From Rhizobium sp. Root274 (lineage in GTDB: Bacteria > Pseudomonadota > Alphaproteobacteria > Rhizobiales > Rhizobiaceae): a DNA stretch of 64,000 nucleotides. Positions 13,969-23,574 of this stretch are shown piece after piece; within the stretch, counting starts at the first letter, position 1; every line of letters begins with the position of its first letter. The position numbers were made by a program, and so were the translations under genes. The DNA lies in contig NZ_LMJE01000009.1 in assembly GCF_001429245.1 (NCBI RefSeq), positions 313,832-377,831 on the forward strand. Direction: 5' to 3'. The notes below the pieces were generated by a model, which saw nothing but the letters and a program-made list of their open reading frames with translations, searched no databases and was not told the origin of the DNA.

Positions 13969-15141
13969 ATGCGTTCTCGCTTTCCCTTCATCGCTCTCCT
14001 CGGCTCGCTCTGCTTTATCGCGGGAGCACTCACGCCGGTGCGGGCCCAGGATGCGCCGAAGCCGGGCGTGATGGAGACCAAGGCGGGGCAGGCCTATCTG
14101 ATCGAGGCTTCGACCGGAACGGTGCTGCTTGCCAAGAACGAACGTCAGAGTTTTGCGCCGGCCTCGCTTGCCAAGCTGATGACGCTTGAGATCGTCTTCC
14201 AGGCGTTGACCAAGGGGGAGATCAGGGCGGACACGATCTACCCTGTTTCCGAATTCGCCTGGCGGACAGGCGGTGCGCCCTCCAGAACTTCGACGATGTT
14301 TGCCGCGGTGAAGAGCCAGGTGCCCGTGGCCGACCTGGTCAAGGGTATTGCGGTGCAGACGGCGAATGACGGCTGCCTGATCGTTGCCGAGGGCATGGCG
14401 GGTTCGGAAGCCAAGTTCGTCGAGCGGATGAATGCGCGGGCGGCAGAACTGGGTCTGAAGGACAGCCATTTCGGCAATTCGACAGGGCTTCCCCATCCGC
14501 ACAATCGCTCGACGCTTGTCGATCTCGTCACGCTCGCGCAGCATTTGCAGCGGGAGTATCCGGCACTCTATGCCACGTTCTCGATCCCCGAATTCGAGTG
14601 GAACAAGATCCTGCAGCGCAACCGCAATCCGCTGCTTAGCATGGGCGCGGACGGGCTGGGGACCGGTTTTGCCGAGGGCAGTGGGTATGCCATGATCGCC
14701 TCTGTCGAGCGCAACGGACGGCGGCTTTTTCTCGGACTTGGTGGGCTTGCGACCGACAAGGAGCGCACCGAAGAAGCGACACGGCTCCTCAACTGGGGTT
14801 TCGACGGCTTCGAGATGCGGCAGTTGTTCAAGAAGGACGAGGTGATCGGCGAGGCGAGCGTCTATGGCGGCGCGCAATCGACGCTGCCGCTGGTGGCCTC
14901 AAAGCCCGTCGAGGTTTATGTGCCGGTCAATAACCCGGAGCGGCTGCAGGCGCGGATCGTCTATCGCTGGCCGCTCAGACCACCGGTTTCAGCGGGGGCC
15001 GAGATTGCCGTGCTCAACCTCTTGTCCGGTGAGCGGCCTTTGGTGTCGGTGCCGCTCCAAAGTGCTGCAGACGTCGAGGTGGGCACGCTTCGCCAACGGG
15101 CATGGGACGCTCTGATCGAACTCCTGTTCTTCTGGCTCTGA
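13969..15141 (+). CDS. D-alanyl-D-alanine carboxypeptidase (DacF/PBP5 type)
   Basis: A 390-residue periplasmic peptidase trimming the terminal D-Ala of peptidoglycan side chains. Signal peptide residues 1-26 end at RAQ. The active site shows SLAK (Ser66, Lys69) and TAN (131-133) in place of SxN. The third motif reads GTG (231-233) where the family has KTG, so the usual lysine is absent. A C-terminal PBP5-type beta domain (residues 285-370) and a final hydrophobic amphipathic stretch (LIELLFFWL) would attach it to the membrane. GTG at 13963 could also start it. It follows rlpA by 60 bp, suggesting coordinated wall remodelling. Confidence 0.85.
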   Translation: MRSRFPFIALLGSLCFIAGALTPVRAQDAPKPGVMETKAGQAYLIEASTGTVLLAKNERQSFAPASLAKLMTLEIVFQALTKGEIRADTIYPVSEFAWRTGGAPSRTSTMFAAVKSQVPVADLVKGIAVQTANDGCLIVAEGMAGSEAKFVERMNARAAELGLKDSHFGNSTGLPHPHNRSTLVDLVTLAQHLQREYPALYATFSIPEFEWNKILQRNRNPLLSMGADGLGTGFAEGSGYAMIASVERNGRRLFLGLGGLATDKERTEEATRLLNWGFDGFEMRQLFKKDEVIGEASVYGGAQSTLPLVASKPVEVYVPVNNPERLQARIVYRWPLRPPVSAGAEIAVLNLLSGERPLVSVPLQSAADVEVGTLRQRAWDALIELLFFWL

Positions 15142-15268
15142 CGCAAAAAGCCATCCGATCACGCGCACGGCGGTTTCGTTTGACGGCGTCTTGCGGTAGA
15201 GCCACTGGGAGTGCCCTTGAGGGCAGTTTGCGATACGCGCTTCTGAAGGCGCGGGAAGAGGTAAGGCA

Positions 15269-15961
15269 TTGGTGGCGACCGGTCGCGGATTGTTCGTGAG
15301 TTTCGAGGGAGGCGAGGGAGCCGGGAAATCGACCCAGATCCGTCTGCTGGCCGAGGCGTTGCGCGAACGCGGCCACGACGTCGTGGTGACACGGGAGCCG
15401 GGCGGGTCCCCCGGTGCCGAGGCGCTGCGCCATGTGCTGCTGTCCGGCGCGGCGGAACCCTTTGGCATCCGGATGGAGGCGCTGTTGTTTGCCGCCGCCC
15501 GCGCCGATCATCTCGCCTGTTTCGTGCGTCCGGCGCTTTCGCGGGGCCAGGTGGTTCTCTGCGACCGCTTCGTCGATTCCTCGCGTGTCTATCAGGGCGT
15601 GACCGGCAATCTGGAGCCGAAGCTGATGGCGGCGCTGGAGCGGGTGTCGGTGGGCGGGACCATGCCGGATCTGACCCTGATCCTCGATCTGCCTGCCAGC
15701 ATCGGTCTTGCCCGTGCAAGGCGTCGAGCTGGAGCTGCATCTTCGCCAGCGCAGCCGGATCGCTTCGAGAAGGAGCGCACGGAAGTGCACGAGAAACGCC
15801 GCCAGGGCTTTCTCGACATCGCCGCGCGTGAGCCGGAGCGTTGCCGGGTCATCGATGCCAGTCTCGATGTCGAGCGGATCGCCCGCGATATCCTCGCCGA
15901 CGTCATGCTGGTGATGGCGCAGCGTCGTGGCGAGCGCGGTGATCAGGTGGCGGGCCGATGA
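15269..15961 (+). CDS. tmk: Thymidylate kinase
   Basis: Phosphorylates dTMP to dTDP in the cytoplasm. The 230-residue protein has the P-loop FEGGEGAGKST near residues 12-22, the TREPGG motif (dTMP and metal binding), CDRFVDSS (DR(Y/F) motif) and a basic LID region (RARRRAGA). Length is normal. The start is TTG 15269 or GTG 15272, with AAGAGG upstream. Its stop overlaps the start of the delta-prime gene in ATGA at 15958-15961, an arrangement common in alphaproteobacteria, so the two are co-translated. Confidence 0.95.
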   Translation: MVATGRGLFVSFEGGEGAGKSTQIRLLAEALRERGHDVVVTREPGGSPGAEALRHVLLSGAAEPFGIRMEALLFAAARADHLACFVRPALSRGQVVLCDRFVDSSRVYQGVTGNLEPKLMAALERVSVGGTMPDLTLILDLPASIGLARARRRAGAASSPAQPDRFEKERTEVHEKRRQGFLDIAAREPERCRVIDASLDVERIARDILADVMLVMAQRRGERGDQVAGR

Positions 15962-16983
15962 GCGAGGAGAAAGCAGGGCTGTTGGATGGTGCGATTGCGG
16001 CGGCACTCAATACGCGGCTCTTTGGCCATGCGGACGCGGAAGAGTTTCTCGCGCGCAGCTACAAGTCCGGCAAGGGACATCACGCCGTTCTAATCGAGGG
16101 GCCGGAGGGGATCGGCAAGGCAACGCTTGCCTTCCGCTTTGCCAACCACATTCTGCGCCATCCCGACCCACTGTCCGCGCCTGATGCGATCGAGGATCCG
16201 GATCCGGAGCACCCGATCAGCCGGCAGATCGCCTCTGGTGCCAGCCACAATCTCCTGCATCTGTCGCGGCCCGTGGACGAGAAGACCGGTCGGGTGAAAC
16301 AGGCGATCACCGTCGACGAAGTGCGCAAGGCCGGGCATTTCTTCAGCCAGACGTCCGGGACCGGCAACTGGCGGATCGTCATCATCGATCCCGCCGACGA
16401 TCTTAACCGCAATGCGGCCAATGCCATCTTGAAGATCCTGGAGGAGCCGCCGAAGCGGGCAATGTTCCTCGTGCTCTCGCACGCGCCGGGCAAACTCCTA
16501 CCTACCATCCGGTCGCGCTGCCTGCCGCTTCGACTGCATGAGCTGTCGCCGACCGCGATGGATCAGGCGCTCGGGCAATTGGGCCTGGCGATCCCGGCGG
16601 AGAAGCGCGAGGCGGTGCTTTCGCTTGCCAAAGGCAGCGTGGCACGCGCCTTGAAACTGGTCAATTACGGTGGTGCCGACATTCTCGAAGCCTTCGAGCA
16701 GATGCTGGCCGCGCAGGGTCCGGCACAGCGCAAGATGATGTTCAAGATTGCGGACGCCTTGTCAGGCAAGGACAGCGATGTCGCCTTCGGCTTCTTCATT
16801 GAACATCTGGGCGACCATCTGGCAGAGACTGCACGGCAGTTCGCCCATGCGGGCAATCTCGCGGCCGCCGAGCATTATGCGCGGCTGACGTCGACAATCG
16901 GTGAGCAGTTGACGGTGGCCGGTGCCTATAATCTCGACCGCAAGCAGACGATCCTCGATGTGCTTTCGGCCGTGACGCGCTGA
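15958..16983 (+). CDS. holB: DNA polymerase III subunit delta-prime
   Basis: Clamp-loader subunit of the replicative polymerase, 341 residues. AAA+ features: IEGPEGIGKATLAFRFANH (Walker A type), VIIDPADDLNRNAANAILK with the sensor region, LEEPP, and the family SRC motif in IRSRCLPLRL. The C-terminal third is the helical collar domain. It overlaps tmk by four bases. The zinc-binding cysteines of the enteric protein are not evident, as is common outside that group. Confidence 0.93.
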   Translation: MSEEKAGLLDGAIAAALNTRLFGHADAEEFLARSYKSGKGHHAVLIEGPEGIGKATLAFRFANHILRHPDPLSAPDAIEDPDPEHPISRQIASGASHNLLHLSRPVDEKTGRVKQAITVDEVRKAGHFFSQTSGTGNWRIVIIDPADDLNRNAANAILKILEEPPKRAMFLVLSHAPGKLLPTIRSRCLPLRLHELSPTAMDQALGQLGLAIPAEKREAVLSLAKGSVARALKLVNYGGADILEAFEQMLAAQGPAQRKMMFKIADALSGKDSDVAFGFFIEHLGDHLAETARQFAHAGNLAAAEHYARLTSTIGEQLTVAGAYNLDRKQTILDVLSAVTR

Positions 16984-17155
16984 ACAACCCGGGGCCCATC
17001 TTCATGGCGCTGCAGCAAATCGATGTTCCTAAAGGCGCCGGAATGTTTTAAGAGCGTTCGACCTCATTTGTCGTCGCCGTTCCTGGCCGGCCCTCTTCCG
17101 CCGCCACTGTCCGGCCCCAAGACAATCGCAACCGACGAAAAGACATCAAGAAACC

Positions 17156-18709
17156 ATGAGCGATCCTTTCTACATCACCACTGCCATCTCCTATCCGAAC
17201 GGCAAGCCGCATATCGGCCATGCCTATGAGCTGATCGCGACCGACGCCATGGCGCGGTTCCAGCGGCTCGACGGTCGGGATGTGTTCTTCCTGACGGGCA
17301 CGGACGAACACGGGCAGAAGATGCAGCAGACGGCGCGCGCCGAAGGCATTTCGCCAGAGGCACTTGCGGAGCGGAACTCCAACGAATTCCGCGAGATGGG
17401 CAAGCTGCTCAATTCGTCAAACGACGACTTCATTCGCACGACCGAAAAGCGCCATCACGAGACGGTGCAGGAAGTCTGGCGGCGGATGGAGAAGAATGGC
17501 GACGTCTACAGGGGCGGTTATGCCGGCTGGTATTCGGTTCGCGACGAGGCCTATTACCAGGAAGAGGAAACCGAGTTGCGCGCTGACGGCGTACGTTACG
17601 GACCCCAGAGCACGCCCGTCGAATGGGTGGAAGAGGAAAGCTACTTCTTCAAGCTCTCCGCCTATGAAGACAAGCTCCTGAAACTCTACGATGAGCAGCC
17701 TGACTTCATCGGCCCGAACGAGCGCCGCAACGAGGTCATTTCCTTCGTCAAGTCGGGTCTGAAGGACCTGTCGATCTCGCGCACGACCTTCGACTGGGGC
17801 ATCAAGGTGCCCGGCGACGACAAGCATGTGATGTATGTCTGGGTGGATGCGCTGACCAACTACATCACCGCGACCGGTTATGTCGAAGACCAGAACGGTC
17901 CGCGTGCGAAATACTGGCCGGCCGACGTGCATATCATCGGCAAGGACATCATCCGTTTCCACGCTGTCTACTGGCCGGCTTTCCTGATGTCGGCGGGCCT
18001 GCCTTTGCCGAAGCGGGTCTACGCCCATGGCTTCCTGCTCAACAAGGGCGAGAAGATGTCGAAGTCGCTCGGCAATGTCGTCGATCCGGTCAATCTGGTG
18101 AACCATTTCGGCCTCGACCAGGTGCGCTACTTCTTCCTGCGCGAAGTCTCCTTCGGCCAGGACGGCAGCTATTCGGAAGAGGGTATCGGCACGCGCATCA
18201 ATGCCGATCTCGCCAATGGTATCGGCAATCTCGCGTCGCGTTCGCTGTCGATGATCAACAAGAACTGCGAGGGCAGGGTACCGACACCCGGCGCGCTGAC
18301 GGCTGAAGACGAGGCAATCCTGAAGATTGCCGACGAGGCGATCGAGATCTGCCGCGAGGAGATGGGCAAGCAGCAAATCCACAAAGCGGTGGCTGCGATC
18401 ATTAACATCGTCAACGAGGCCGACCGTTATTTCGCGGCCCAGGCGCCATGGGTGCTGAAGAAGACCGACGAGGCGCGCATGGGAACCGTGCTTTACGTCA
18501 CCGCCGACGTGGTGCGTCAGATTGCGATCCTCTTCCAGCCGATCATGCCGGCCTCTTCGGCGAAGATCCTCGATCTGGTCGCCGTGGCCGAGGACGATCG
18601 AGTATTTGCCAAGCTTGGCGCGGCAGGACGCCTGCAGCCGGGCACGGAACTGCCGGCGCCATCGCCGGTTTACCCGCGCTATGTTGCACCTGAAGCGCCC
18701 AAGGCCTGA
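17156..18709 (+). CDS. metG: Methionyl-tRNA synthetase
   Basis: Charges tRNA-Met; 517 residues. HIGH-type motif in [13 protein letters not shown] (residues 10-22), the adenylate region GTDEHGQK, and [12 protein letters not shown] near residue 299. The connective domain lacks the zinc cysteines ([12 protein letters not shown] in their place), so this is the zinc-free class. There is no C-terminal tRNA-binding dimerisation domain, consistent with the short alphaproteobacterial form. It sits 172 bp after holB and four bases before tatD. Confidence 0.97.
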   Translation: MSDPFYITTAISYPNGKPHIGHAYELIATDAMARFQRLDGRDVFFLTGTDEHGQKMQQTARAEGISPEALAERNSNEFREMGKLLNSSNDDFIRTTEKRHHETVQEVWRRMEKNGDVYRGGYAGWYSVRDEAYYQEEETELRADGVRYGPQSTPVEWVEEESYFFKLSAYEDKLLKLYDEQPDFIGPNERRNEVISFVKSGLKDLSISRTTFDWGIKVPGDDKHVMYVWVDALTNYITATGYVEDQNGPRAKYWPADVHIIGKDIIRFHAVYWPAFLMSAGLPLPKRVYAHGFLLNKGEKMSKSLGNVVDPVNLVNHFGLDQVRYFFLREVSFGQDGSYSEEGIGTRINADLANGIGNLASRSLSMINKNCEGRVPTPGALTAEDEAILKIADEAIEICREEMGKQQIHKAVAAIINIVNEADRYFAAQAPWVLKKTDEARMGTVLYVTADVVRQIAILFQPIMPASSAKILDLVAVAEDDRVFAKLGAAGRLQPGTELPAPSPVYPRYVAPEAPKA

Positions 18710-18713
18710 CCCG

Positions 18714-19499
18714 ATGCTGATCGATACCCACTGCCATCTCGACTTCGCCGATTTCGACGCCGAACGCGACGAGCTCGTCACGCGGGCCCATCAGGCCGGC
18801 GTGAAGCAGATGGTGACGATTTCGACGCGGGTGAGGAAGCTCGAGACGCTGCTGGCGCTGACCGACCGTTATCCGAGCGTCTTCTGCTCGGTCGGCACGC
18901 ATCCGAACAATGCCGGTGACGAGCTGGATGTGACGGCGGACGAGCTGGTGCGGCTGGCAGAAAGCCATGAGAAGATCGTGGCGATCGGCGAGGCCGGGCT
19001 CGACTATTTCTACGATACGCAAAAGCCCGAGGATCAGAAGACGGGCTTGATCCGGCATATCGAGGCGGCACGGCGCACGGGGCTGCCTCTGGTCATCCAC
19101 AGCCGCAGCGCCGACGAGGACATGGCGGATATTCTGGCGCAAGAAACAGGGAAGGGGGCCTTCCCCTTCATTCTGCATTGCTTCTCGTCCGGCCAAGCGC
19201 TCGCCGATACCGGTGTCGCGCTTGGTGGATATGTCTCGTTTTCCGGCATCCTGACCTTCCCGAAATCCGAAGAACTGCGCACGATTGCCAAGACCGTGCC
19301 GATGGACCGGTTGCTGGTGGAGACGGATGCGCCGTATCTGGCGCCGAAGCGCTGGCGTGGAAAACGCAATGAGCCGTCCTATGTCGTCAATACGGCGGAG
19401 GTTCTGACGGAGGTGAAGGGCGTGAGCTACGCGGAGATGGCGGAGATCACCACGGAAAACGCCTTCCGTTGCTTTGCCAAGATGCCAAGGCTGGCTTAA
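18714..19499 (+). CDS. tatD: TatD-family metal-dependent deoxyribonuclease
   Basis: A 261-residue TIM-barrel hydrolase with two metals. Ligands seen: DTHCHLDF (His-x-His), GEAGLDYF with the bridging Glu, the VIHSR His, LHCFSS His and the late Asp in ETDAPYLAP. Family members are 3'-5' nucleases in DNA repair or turnover. The start at ATG 18714 lies four bases after the metG stop, so it is co-transcribed with metG. This tatD-after-metG order is widespread. Confidence 0.93.
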   Translation: MLIDTHCHLDFADFDAERDELVTRAHQAGVKQMVTISTRVRKLETLLALTDRYPSVFCSVGTHPNNAGDELDVTADELVRLAESHEKIVAIGEAGLDYFYDTQKPEDQKTGLIRHIEAARRTGLPLVIHSRSADEDMADILAQETGKGAFPFILHCFSSGQALADTGVALGGYVSFSGILTFPKSEELRTIAKTVPMDRLLVETDAPYLAPKRWRGKRNEPSYVVNTAEVLTEVKGVSYAEMAEITTENAFRCFAKMPRLA

Positions 19500-19509
19500 G
19501 GGAGTTCGG

Positions 19510-20337
19510 ATGAAGGTCACGCGACGGTTCACGCTCCTTGGATGCTCGTCGTCTCCCGGCGTGCCCCGGATCAATGGCGACTGGGGCAATTGCGATCCAA
19601 GCAATCCAAAGAACCGGCGCACCCGAGCGTCCTTTCTGATCGAGCAGATTGGCCCGGATGGCGGCAAGACGGTGGTTGTGATCGACACCGGCCCGGATTT
19701 TCGCGACCAGATGATCCGCTCAAAGGTCGAGTTCATCGACGCCGTGATCTACAGCCATGCGCATGCCGATCATCTCCACGGCATCGACGATCTGCGCGGC
19801 TATTTTCACAGCCAGCACAAGCGCATCCCGATCCACGCGGAGCCGTTCACCATGGCCCGCATCGAGGAAGGCTTCGGCTATTGCTTGAAGACGCCGGCGG
19901 GAAGCGCCTATCCGCCGATCGTCGAGCCGCATTTGATGGAAGACCTGTCGCAGCCGATCGTGATTACCGGTGCCGGAGGGCCAATCTCGCTCTTGCCGCT
20001 GAAGCAGCAGCACGGTGACATTATCTCGATCGGCCTGCGGATCGGCGACGTGGCCTATTGCTGCGATGTATCGGATTTTCCCGATGAGACGGTGGCAAAA
20101 CTTTCAGGGCTCGATCTGCTGTTCATCGACGCGTTGCAGTATCGACCGCATCCCAGTCACTTGTCGCTTGAACAGGCGCTTGCCTGGATCAGCCGATTTG
20201 GACCGAAGCGTGCGGTGCTGACCCATATGCACACGCCGCTCGATTACGACACGGTGATGGGCGAGACGCCTGCGAACGTGGAGCCGGGTCACGACCAATT
20301 CAGCGTTGAATTTCAGTGTGATACCGGGCTCATTTGA
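19510..20337 (+). CDS. MBL-fold metallo-hydrolase (PhnP-like)
   Basis: A 275-residue metallo-beta-lactamase fold hydrolase. The start is ATG 19510 with GGAG five bases upstream. Metal motif SHAHADHLHGIDDLRG at about residues 80-95, further His at HGDI, Asp in CCDVSDFPDE, and a final His in THMH. The N-terminal GCSSSPGVPRING block and the DALQYRPHPSH segment are typical of the group next to tatD, related to PhnP cyclic phosphodiesterase. The exact substrate is unknown. It is the third gene of the metG-tatD unit, 10 bp from tatD. Confidence 0.85.
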   Translation: MKVTRRFTLLGCSSSPGVPRINGDWGNCDPSNPKNRRTRASFLIEQIGPDGGKTVVVIDTGPDFRDQMIRSKVEFIDAVIYSHAHADHLHGIDDLRGYFHSQHKRIPIHAEPFTMARIEEGFGYCLKTPAGSAYPPIVEPHLMEDLSQPIVITGAGGPISLLPLKQQHGDIISIGLRIGDVAYCCDVSDFPDETVAKLSGLDLLFIDALQYRPHPSHLSLEQALAWISRFGPKRAVLTHMHTPLDYDTVMGETPANVEPGHDQFSVEFQCDTGLI

Positions 20338-20404
20338 AGTCTTGAATCCGGTTGGCGCATCTCGATCGTCGATCAAATGCCAATGCCCGGGGAATTACGG
20401 TTGG

Positions 20405-20785
20405 ATGCTGGAGCGCCTGAAGACATGGGCACGGGCCATCAAGCGGGATGTGCATGCACTCTGGCTTGCAGCACACGATCCTCGAACACCATTGTCTGCG
20501 AAAATCCTGGCTTTCGTGGTGGCCGCTTACGCGCTGTCGCCGATCGACCTTATTCCTGACTTCATACCGATCCTCGGTTACCTTGACGACGTCATTCTGG
20601 TGCCGCTCGGCATTCTGATTGTCGTCAGGCTCATTCCGGCGGATCTGATGTCCGAATATCGTGCGACGGCGGCTGCGGCCGAACATCGCCCGGTGAGCAA
20701 GGGGGCGGCAATCGTGGTTGTCGCACTGTGGCTGGCTGTCGTGGCTGCATTTGGCTGGTGGGCTTACGGCAATGGAGCCGGCTGA
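20405..20785 (+). CDS. DUF1232 (YkvA-like) membrane protein
   Basis: A 126-residue inner-membrane protein. After a basic helix (RLKTWARAIKRDVHALW) comes the DUF1232 core: PLSAKILAFVVAAYALSPID, LIPDFIPILGYLDD, VILVPLGILI. Two or three membrane segments follow from hydrophobicity, the last near the C-terminus (AIVVVALWLAVVAAFGWW). The core hallmark PIDLIPD.IP is complete. Function in bacteria is not established. The start at ATG 20405 is chosen because the protein begins directly with the basic helix; the frame is open further upstream. It ends convergent to the phosphoesterase gene. Confidence 0.85.
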   Translation: MLERLKTWARAIKRDVHALWLAAHDPRTPLSAKILAFVVAAYALSPIDLIPDFIPILGYLDDVILVPLGILIVVRLIPADLMSEYRATAAAAEHRPVSKGAAIVVVALWLAVVAAFGWWAYGNGAG

Positions 20786-20924
20786 CGGAGACGTCATAGA
20801 GCTTTCAAGCCTGGCGCTACCAGCCTGAATGCCGTGTTCGCTGATGCGCATGAGTTCCATAATCTATCTTATGCGATATTTGTATGTGGGCTGGCGGGAG
20901 TGACTATGGCCTTCCCCTCAACCG

Positions 20925-21680
20925 TCATAGCTCTGCCACCTGCAGGATCGTCTTCGCCGAGATTTCCGTCTCCGACGGATAGCCGAAGGCGTTGTTTATG
21001 TAGGTCACCTCGTCCAGCACCTTGTTGCGGTTGAGATGGCTGTGACCGTAGAAGTGTTGCTGCGCCCCAAGCTGGCGGATCCGGGTTTCGAGCCGGTCGG
21101 TGCCGAGGACGGGAAACAGCGCCTTGTGTTTTTCCGGATAGCGCGCCGGCATCAGGTCGATGCGCGGTACGAAATGCGAGACGCTGTAGACGGCGTCGAA
21201 GCCTGTTGTGTCCGGGATCACATTCATCATGTCGAAGCGTTCAGCGACCTCTGCCGGTGCGAGGCCTTCCCAGTTGCATTTGTAGAAGTCCATCCAGCCG
21301 CGGCGGATCGTCGGACCGGGTTCGCCGAAGGAATAGTCATACCAGGCGAACAGCGGCACGATCAGGGTCTTGCCGATGACCAAAGGCGCGGTCTCGATGC
21401 CGTAGCTGTGACAGAGTGCGTTCAGCGTCTCGAATTTTTCGAAGGACGGTCCCTTGCCGCTGCGCGCGGTCCAGAGATCGTGATTGCCGGGTATGAAGAG
21501 CAGCTTGGCGTAACGCGGCACGAGTTCGTCGAATGAGGTTTTGATCAGATCGATTTCATCGGAGATGTCGCCGGCGACGATCAGGACGTCATCGGTGAAA
21601 TCGGCACGAGACAGGCCGCGCAGCCAATCCAGGTTTTGCCGGTAGTCGACGTGGAAGTCGGATCCGAGAAAGAGACGCAT
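20925..21680 (-). CDS. Calcineurin-like metallophosphoesterase
   Basis: A 251-residue dinuclear metal phosphoesterase. Ligands: SDFHVD (Asp/His), VAGDISD, FIPGNHDLW (Asn-His-Asp), and the C-terminal GHSHLN. The start is ATG 21680, where the RLFLGSDFH strand begins; the frame is open upstream to 21746 but that part is unlike the family. It is cytoplasmic with unknown substrate; similar proteins act on small phosphoesters. It converges with the DUF1232 gene and is monocistronic. Confidence 0.85.
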   Translation of the reverse strand: MRLFLGSDFHVDYRQNLDWLRGLSRADFTDDVLIVAGDISDEIDLIKTSFDELVPRYAKLLFIPGNHDLWTARSGKGPSFEKFETLNALCHSYGIETAPLVIGKTLIVPLFAWYDYSFGEPGPTIRRGWMDFYKCNWEGLAPAEVAERFDMMNVIPDTTGFDAVYSVSHFVPRIDLMPARYPEKHKALFPVLGTDRLETRIRQLGAQQHFYGHSHLNRNKVLDEVTYINNAFGYPSETEISAKTILQVAEL

Positions 21681-21939
21681 GCTCAGGCGATCCGGCGTGG
21701 TTTGACAGACATGCAAGCCTTCTAGCGGTTTTTCCGCCGGGAGCAAGCCGGCAGACTTTTAGTGCTGGCCCCTGCCCGGTCCCGTGCCTTGCCGTCCGAT
21801 ACAGTCGGGCTGCGCTTTTAAAATCGCGCCGGACGGGTCACGAAACCGCGATGCCTCACAAGTTTTGCGCCATAGGTCTTTCCGATCCGGCGAATCGTCC
21901 TATTCTTCTATGCGCAATGACTGAAACATGAGGGGAAAC

Positions 21940-22383
21940 ATGATGCGCATGCGGATTGGAATGGCCCTTTTTCTTCTGACGACGCTTGCCGGCTTGCCGG
22001 CCTTGTCCCAGCAGGCTCAGACGGAGGACCCGGCCGGAATGGCCAAGGGGGTGATCGAGCAGCAGATTACCGCCTTCCTCAACGACGACGCGGTGGCCGC
22101 TTATTCATTCGCCTCACCGGAGATCAAGTCGGTTTTCCCAAATGCAGACCGCTTCTTCGAGATGGTCAAGAAGAGCTATGGGCCGGTCTATCGCCCGGGC
22201 AATTACGCGTTCGGCCGCAACAAGATTTCGCCGGATGGTGCGGTCGCGTTTCAGGAGGTGCTGATCTCGGCGCCTGATGGCAAGGACTGGGCCGTCTATT
22301 ACGAATTGAAACGCCAGAAGGACGGCAATTTCGCCATCAATGGCGTGCGCATGAAGCGGGAAACGTCCAGCCAGGGTATCTGA
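21940..22383 (+). CDS. DUF4864 exported protein
   Basis: A 147-residue protein with a signal peptide ending near LSQQA. I place the start at ATG 21940, behind AGGGGAAAC. The mature part matches DUF4864: IEQQITAFLNDDAVAAYSFA, then SPEIKSVFPNADRF, YGPVYRPGNYAFG, and the strands around DWAVYYELKRQKDG. These small periplasmic proteins resemble cystatin/NTF2-like folds; no activity is known. It stands alone, followed by the convergent tgt gene. Confidence 0.8.
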   Translation: MMRMRIGMALFLLTTLAGLPALSQQAQTEDPAGMAKGVIEQQITAFLNDDAVAAYSFASPEIKSVFPNADRFFEMVKKSYGPVYRPGNYAFGRNKISPDGAVAFQEVLISAPDGKDWAVYYELKRQKDGNFAINGVRMKRETSSQGI

Positions 22384-22440
22384 GAGCAAGAACAGGCGAA
22401 GGCAGAGCACATGCCCTGCCCTCGCCCCGGTGTCGTCTCG

Positions 22441-23571
22441 TCAGACCGGATCGATGTCGCCGCGCGCCCAGTTCTCGATGGTCTCGGCCTTGAAATCCTC
22501 AAAGCGGTCCTCGGCGATCGCCTGGCGGATGCCCTGCATCAGTTCCTGATAATAGCTGAGGTTGTTCCAGGAGAGCAGCATGCCGCCAAGCGCTTCGTTC
22601 GAGCGCACGAGGTGGTGCAGATAGGCGCGAGAATAGTCGCGCGTCGCCGGGCAATTCGACTGCTCGTCCAGCGGGCGCATGTCTTCCGCATGGCGGGCGT
22701 TGCGGATATTGACCTTGCCGCGACGGGTAAAGGCGAGGCCATGGCGGCCGGAGCGGGTCGGCATGACGCAGTCGAACATGTCGATGCCCTCTGCCACTGA
22801 CTTCAACATGTCGTCCGGCGTGCCGACACCCATCAGGTAACGCGGCTTTTCGGTCGGAAGCACCGGCAGCGTGATGCGCAGCATGTCGAGCATGACCGCC
22901 TGTGGTTCGCCAACCGCGAGGCCGCCCACGGCATAACCCTTGAGATCCAGCTGTTTCAGGCCTTCGGCCGAGCGGATGCGAAGGTTGGGCTGATCGCCGC
23001 CCTGCACGATACCGAACATGGCCTTGCCCGGCTGATTGCCGAAGGCGACGCGGCAACGTTCGGCCCAGCGCAGCGACATTTCCATGGCGCGTTCGATTTC
23101 GCGCGGTTCGGCGGGCAGCGCCACGCATTCGTCGAGCTGCATCTGGATGTCGCTGTCGAGCAGGCCCTGGATCTCGATTGAACGTTCCGGCGACATGTGG
23201 TGGAGCGAGCCGTCGACATGGCTCTTGAAGGTGACACCCTGCTCGTCGAGCTTGCGGAGGCCGGACAGCGACATGACCTGGAAGCCGCCGCTATCGGTCA
23301 GAATTGGGCCCGGCCAGCAGATGAGTTCATGCAGACCGCCGAGGCGGGCGACGCGTTCCGGACCCGGGCGCAGCATCAGGTGGTAGGTGTTGCCGAGGAT
23401 AATGTCGGCGCCGCCTTCCTTCACCTGGTCGAGATACATGGCTTTGACCGTGCCGACGGTGCCGACCGGCATGAAGGCGGGCGTGCGGATCGTGCCGCGC
23501 GGCATGGTAATCTCACCAAGGCGGGCCTTGCCGCTGGTGGCCTTCAGATTGAATGTGAAGTTCTCGGACAT
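22441..23571 (-). CDS. tgt: tRNA-guanine transglycosylase
   Basis: Exchanges guanine 34 of GUN tRNAs for preQ1 on the queuosine pathway; 376 residues. Seen: [13 protein letters not shown] with the base-binding Asp, the VGGLAVGE region, and the nucleophile region [13 protein letters not shown]. The zinc site looks degenerate: where the family has CxCxxC before SRAY, here the segment reads [12 protein letters not shown], with one cysteine only. It follows queA by three bases on the same strand, so the last two queuosine steps are encoded together. Confidence 0.95.
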   Translation of the reverse strand: MSENFTFNLKATSGKARLGEITMPRGTIRTPAFMPVGTVGTVKAMYLDQVKEGGADIILGNTYHLMLRPGPERVARLGGLHELICWPGPILTDSGGFQVMSLSGLRKLDEQGVTFKSHVDGSLHHMSPERSIEIQGLLDSDIQMQLDECVALPAEPREIERAMEMSLRWAERCRVAFGNQPGKAMFGIVQGGDQPNLRIRSAEGLKQLDLKGYAVGGLAVGEPQAVMLDMLRITLPVLPTEKPRYLMGVGTPDDMLKSVAEGIDMFDCVMPTRSGRHGLAFTRRGKVNIRNARHAEDMRPLDEQSNCPATRDYSRAYLHHLVRSNEALGGMLLSWNNLSYYQELMQGIRQAIAEDRFEDFKAETIENWARGDIDPV

Positions 23572-23574
23572 CGG

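Noticed and set aside
13633..14877. A 414-codon minus-strand open frame across rlpA and the carboxypeptidase gene
   Set aside because: It spans two well-supported plus-strand genes and has no recognisable motif.
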